From Vespula vulgaris (taxonomy: Eukaryota; Arthropoda; Insecta; Hymenoptera; Vespidae), in assembly GCF_905475345.1 (NCBI RefSeq), contig NC_066606.1:3946501-4010500 (forward strand): a DNA stretch of 64,000 nt, in the 5' to 3' direction. Made by a program: the position numbers and the translations under genes. The notes beneath the pieces were generated by a model. It did no database searches, was not told the origin of the DNA, and saw only the letters and a program-made list of their open reading frames with translations. Of the stretch, positions 58,669 through 64,000 are shown in pieces (position 1 is the first letter of the stretch; every line of letters starts with the position of its first letter).

Positions 58669-60680
58669 TGAAAGAAAAAGAGAATGTTTATAGCATTTAC
58701 TAGCGGGCGTATACAAAACAAATCTTATTACAATGTTTATATGTTTCTTTATCAGCTGATGTATCTAAATACACCTTATCTTATTTACTTTTGGTCGAAT
58801 ATCGTATGATATCAGTCTTTCCGCAACCATGGAGTTGGAAACTTGAAAGATCCCGTTTAAACATACGTTTGTAAATAGATAGATATGTATATATGTACAT
58901 ATGTACATAACTAGATACATAATATACACACCCACACACACATACACAAAGTTTATAGTAGTCTTTCTCTTGGGTATTACTTGAGATTTTATTATATTGT
59001 ATAGACAGTAACGAGCAACCTTTGTGCTGCAAGGAGCCAAAATTACATGTCTGATATTGTTATTGATACAATTCATTATGAACTAAAAATGTTTAAATTG
59101 ATTAGAAAAGAAATTAAAACTTGATAGAAAAAGAAAAAATTTTACATTATTGAAGGGTATTTGTTATTTTCGGCATCAATTTACAATGAAATGTTTTCTA
59201 TAATTCCATTGATTTTCTATTAGCAATACTTTTAATGTGTACGCATAAGTGTATGTATATATATTTTTGTAATGGAACGAAATCTATTAGTTGTTTATTT
59301 TTAATTAGATATATGATTCTACTTCTGGTTAATAAACTTTACATTATTATATCGGAAGATACAATGGAAGATATCGAATTAAACTCTAATACAATGTTTT
59401 ATTCGTTTGTCGTTAACGTTAAGACTTTTGATAAAAGATTTCAGTACTTCGGTTAATAGTTAAGATGCCTTTCAACTGTCCGTAGATAACAAAGCTCTTC
59501 ACTAATGTATCAACGTAAGATGTAATACCACTGATTAAGAAATTCACTAATTATAGTCGACTATTGTCATTCTTCGATGCAAGATGTAAGTCGTATTTGC
59601 ATTGATACGCAGATGAATACGTATATGATAATGTTTTTTTTATAAACCCTGAGTTACTCATTTCTGATACAGATTGAGATATATACAGATATATATATAT
59701 ATATATTATATATTATATATTATGTATATATAAATACAGAGAGAGAGAGAGAGAGTGAGAGAAAGAGGAAGGGTAAACGAATCGAGAATTTTGAATAAAA
59801 CATGGAACGATATCGAGATCAAATTGAAAGGAAACTTTGTTAGCTTCTTGACAAAAAGGCACTCTATAAGGGAAACATCAGCCATCCAAAGTACAATTAT
59901 ATCAAAGACCTATTCAAAGGAAAAACGATTACATAGGTATCCTATTATGATACCTTATACTTCTTATTATTCATATAAAAGAAAAGAAGAAGAAAAAAAA
60001 CAGTTAAGAAGATTAAGAAAGAAATTTCATGTTTATTTCCCAATATCTTCAATTATGATTGATTTCTAAATACAATAAGGATAATAATAACAATAATAAC
60101 AACAACAATAATATGAAGAAGAAGAAGAAGAAGAATAAAGTATCTTGGTATATTCAATTTTGCTTTCTTGTTCTTATGTAGTATATGTATCTAGTACAAT
60201 GTAAATTTTAATGTGGGATTTCATTTAAACGTGTCATTTAATGCGTATTATGATTAATATTTATTATTCATACACATATGAATGTATGTATATTTAAATG
60301 AATATAGAATTCATACCTCGTTGACAAATTAAATTTACAATATTGAAATAAGGGTGTCACGATCAGGTACACGCATCACGTTCGATCGTCGACGATCTTT
60401 CTATATATAAAATATATCGATACCAAACGATATTACATTTGTTAAAAGGCATATACGTATTACGTTCATACGCGTACACGTGCATACAGAAAAATTAAGA
60501 AAAAAATAGCAAAATAGAGCGAGGAAGAGAGAGAGAGAGAGAGAGATGAAAGTTCATTGTTTACGAGGAAGGATGTCTGTCCTAACAAACGGAGTTTTCG
60601 ATGAGGTCTCGTATTTTTCTATTCCTGTTGCTTTCTTTTATTTTTTGATTTTGATTATTTAACTAATTAAATTATTAAAA

Positions 60681-60738
<58 letters not shown>

Positions 60739-60760
60739 TATATATATATAATATTATCAC
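58669..60760. repeat. Macrosatellite unit 3
   Basis: Type B unit (CTTTATCAGCTGATGTATC), the most diverged in its second half. Confidence 0.9.
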
Positions 60761-62818
60761 ACTGAAAGAAAAAGAGAATGTTTATACCATTTACTAGCTG
60801 ACGTATACAAAGCAAATCTTATTACAATGTTTATATGTTTCTATATAAGCTGAAATATCTAAATACAACTTATGTTATTTACTTTCTGTCGAATATCGTA
60901 TGAGATCAGTCTTTCGGCAACCACCGAGTTGGAAACTTGAAAGATCCCGTTTAAACATACGTTTGTAAATAGATAGATATGTATATATGTACATATGTAC
61001 TTAACTAGACACAATATACACACCCACACACACATACACAAAGTATATAGTAGTCTTTCTCTTGGGTATTGCTTGAGATTTTATTATATTGTATAGACAG
61101 TAACCAGCAACCTTTGTTCTGCAATGAGCCAAAATTAAATATCTGATATTGTTATTTATAGAATTCATTATGAACTAAAAATGCTTATATTGATTAAAAA
61201 AGGAATTAATGCTTGATAGAAAAAGAAAAAATTACACATTATTGAAGGGTATTTGTTATTTTCGGCATCAATTTACAATGAAATGTTTTCTATAATTCCA
61301 TTGATTTTTTATTAGCAATACTTTTAATGTGTACGCATAAATGTATGTATATATATTTTTGTAATGGAACGCAATCTATTAGTTGTTTATTTTTAATTAG
61401 ATATGTGATTCTACTTCTCGTTAATAAACTTTACATTATTATATTGGAAGATACATTGGAAGATATTGAAATAAACTCTAATACAATCTTTTATTCGTTT
61501 GTCGTTAAAGTTACGAGTTTTGATAAATGATTTCGATACTTCCGTTAATAGTTAAAATGCGTTTCAACTGGCCGTAGATAACAAAGCTCTTCACAAATGT
61601 ATCAACGTAAGATGTAATACCAGTGATTAAGAAATTCACTAATTAGAGTCGACTATTGTCGTTTTTCGATGCAAAATCTAAGTTGTAATTGCATTGATAC
61701 GTACATGAATACGTATATGATAATGTTTTTTTATAAACCCTGAGTTACTCATTTCTGATACAGATTCAGATATATACAGATATATATATGTATTATATAT
61801 TATATATAATATGTATATATATATACAGAGAGAGAGAGAGTGAGAGAGAGAGGGTGTGAGAGAGAGAGAGAGAGAAAGAAAGGGTAAACGAATCGAGAAT
61901 TTGAATGAAACAAAGAACGATATCGAGATTAAATTGAAAAGAAACTTTGTTAGCTCTTGACAAAAAGGCATTCGATAAGGAAGCATTAGCCGTCCAAAGT
62001 ACAATTATATCAAAGACCTATTCAAATGAAAGACGATTACATAGGTATCCTATTATGATACCTTATACTTCTTATTATTCATATAAAAGAAAAGAAGAAG
62101 AAAAAAAACAGTTAAGAAGATTAAGAAAGAAATTTCATGTTTATTTCCCAATATCTTCAATTATGATTGATTTATAAAGACAATAAGAATAATAATAACA
62201 ATAATAATAACAACAATAATATGAAAAAGAAGAAGAAGAACAAAGTATCTTGGTATATTCAATTTTGCTTTCTTATTCTTATGTGGTATATGTAGCTAGT
62301 ACAATGTAAATTTTAATGTGGGATTTCAATTAAACGTCATTTAATGCGTATTATGATTAATATGCATTATTCATACACATATGAATGTATATATATTTAA
62401 ATGAATATCGAATTTATACCTCGTTGACAAATTAAATTTACAATATTGAAATAAGGGTGTCACGATCAGGTACACGCATCACGTTCGATCGTCGACGATC
62501 TTTCTATATATAAAATATATCGATACCAAACGATATTACATTCGTTAAAATGCATATACGTATTACGTACGTACGCGTACACGTGCATACAGAAAAATTA
62601 AGAAAAAAATAGCAAAATAGAGCGAGGAAGAGACAGAGAGAGAGAGAGATAGGTGAAAGTTCATAGTTTTCGAGGAAGGACGTCTGTCCTAACGAACGAA
62701 GTTTTCGATGAGGTCTCGTATTTTTCTATTCCTGTTGCTTTCTTTTCTTTTTTTGATTTTGATTAATTAATTAATTAAATTATAAAAATTTAAATATATA
62801 TATATAATATTATTACCC
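60761..62818. repeat. Macrosatellite unit 4
   Basis: Type A unit closest to unit 2 at its start. Its (GA)n run is interrupted by GTGTGAG. Confidence 0.9.
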
Positions 62819-63880
62819 TGAAAGAAAAAGAGAATGTTAATAGCATTTACTAGCGGGCGTATACAAAGCAAATCTTATTACAATGTTTATATGTTTCTTT
62901 ATCAGCTGATGTATCTAAATACACCTTATCTTATTTACTTTCTGTCGAATATCGTATGAGATCAGTCTTTCGGCAACCACCGAGTTGGAAACTTGAAAGA
63001 TCCCGTTTAAACATACGTTTGTAAATAGATAGATATGTATATATGTACATATGTACATAACTAGATACATAATATACACACCCACACACACATACACAAA
63101 GTATATAGTAGTCTTTCTCTTGGGTATTACTTGAGATTTTATTATATTGTATAGACAGTAACGAGCAACCTTTGTGCTGCAAGGAGCCAAAATTACATGT
63201 CTGATATTGTTATTGATACAATTCATTATGAACTAAAAATGTTTAAATTGATTAGAAAAGAAATTAAAACTTGATAGAAAAAGAAAAAATTACACATTAT
63301 TGAAGGGTATTTGTTATTTTCGGCATTAATTTACAATGAAATGTTTTCTATAATTCCATTGATTTTTTATTAGCAATACTTTTAATGTGTACGCATAAAT
63401 GTATGTATATATATTTTTGTAATGGAACGAAATCTATTAGTTGTTTATTTTTAATTAGATATATGATTCTACTTCTCGTTAATAAACTTTACATTATTAT
63501 ATTGTAAGATACATTGGAAGATATTGAAATAAACTCTAATACAATCTTTTATTCGTTTGTCGTTAAAGTTACGAGTTTTGATAAATGATTTCGATACTTC
63601 GGTTAATAGTTAAAATGCGTTTCAACTGGCCGTAGATAACAAAGCTCTTCACAAATGTATCAACGTAAGATGTAATACCAGTGATTAAGAAATTCACTAA
63701 TTAGAGTCGACTATTGTCGTTTTTCGATGCAAAATCTAAGTTGTAATTGCATTGATACGTACATGAATACGTATATGATAATGTTTTTTTATAAACCCTG
63801 AGTTACTCATTTCTGATACAGATTCAGATATATACATATATATATATGTATTATATATTATATATAATATGTATATATAT

Positions 63881-63939
<59 letters not shown>

Positions 63940-64000
63940 AAGGGTAAACGAATCGAGAATTTGAATGAAACAAAGAACGATATCGAGATTAAATTGAAAA
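62819..64000. repeat. Macrosatellite unit 5 (truncated by window end)
   Basis: It starts as type B like unit 3. From about 63290 it follows type A, closest to unit 4. Confidence 0.9.

Larger units (their letters stand above)
54480..64000. repeat. Macrosatellite array of about 2.07-kb units
   Basis: The landmark CTGAAAGAAAAAGAGAATG recurs at about 54533, 56606, 58669, 60761 and 62819, giving units of 2073, 2063, 2092 and 2058 bases. The fifth unit is cut off by the window end. Each unit holds (TA)n, a (CA)-rich stretch, a (GA)n run, AAC/AAT and GAA trinucleotide runs, and the palindrome GATCGTCGACGATC. Units are highly similar to each other. Short frames on both strands are shared but are broken by indels in some units, so there is no conserved protein. 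Confidence 0.97.

Noticed and set aside
57780..62177. Plus-strand frame ending RLRKKFHVYFPIS shared by several macrosatellite units.
   Set aside because: It is broken in unit 1 by a single missing A and has different N-termini elsewhere; similarity is explained by the high identity of the units.
54645..63226. About 100-codon minus-strand frames repeated in the macrosatellite units.
   Set aside because: Units 3 to 5 carry indels that change or break the frame, and the encoded Tyr/Ile/Cys runs come from TA and CA repeats, so selection on a protein is not supported.

Overview
The window looks like repeat-dense, AT-rich nuclear DNA of an insect. A hymenopteran (bee or ant) is my best guess. The reasons are the base composition, the mix of jockey-type LINEs, piggyBac, Tc1 and mariner remnants, and a degenerate LINE at 27.9-28.7 kb whose tail resembles elements I associate with ants and bees. 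I found no intact host gene, tRNA, rRNA or CRISPR array. Nearly every recognisable protein signal is a frameshifted or stop-ridden transposon fossil, so this is probably heterochromatin or a gene desert.

Layout, 0-17 kb: a 2.5 kb piggyBac (83-2603) sits at the ORF1/ORF2 junction of an older jockey LINE. Next come a dispersed repeat of unknown type (called R1 here; four copies, at 3.1, 12.8, 17.2 and 25.1 kb), a Tc1 fragment, a broken jockey ORF2 (4.3-6.7 kb), a DUF7869-like transposon fragment and an almost full-length dead jockey (8.4-12.4 kb). A minus-strand LINE of another clade follows (14.0-16.9 kb). 17-33 kb: a short two-LTR element with almost no internal region (17.4-19.2 kb), long stretches without recognisable features, a possible piggyBac-type MITE (27.4 kb), and LINE and LTR-element scraps.

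33.9-36.6 kb is a tandem satellite of about 19 monomers of roughly 146 bp. Fragments of the same monomer reappear at 53.1-53.8 kb, where they flank a 39-bp minisatellite. 40.6-49.3 kb is a segmental duplication. Arms A and B are inverted relative to each other, and C is a third copy in the orientation of A. All carry a mariner fossil, and A and B also carry a 240-bp MITE whose ends match the piggyBac at the start of the window. Between A and B lie two tandem copies of exon-like fragments from an unidentified gene, and the inner end of B holds a third, inverted piece.

54.5 kb to the window end is a macrosatellite of 2.07-kb units (at least 4.5 copies). Two unit types are visible, and the last unit is a mosaic of them. 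The main interest is therefore structural: a piggyBac with matching non-autonomous partners, duplications that can be ordered by what they carry, two related tandem arrays, and a macrosatellite with a visible exchange point. Boundaries are read by eye and most are good to tens of bases only.
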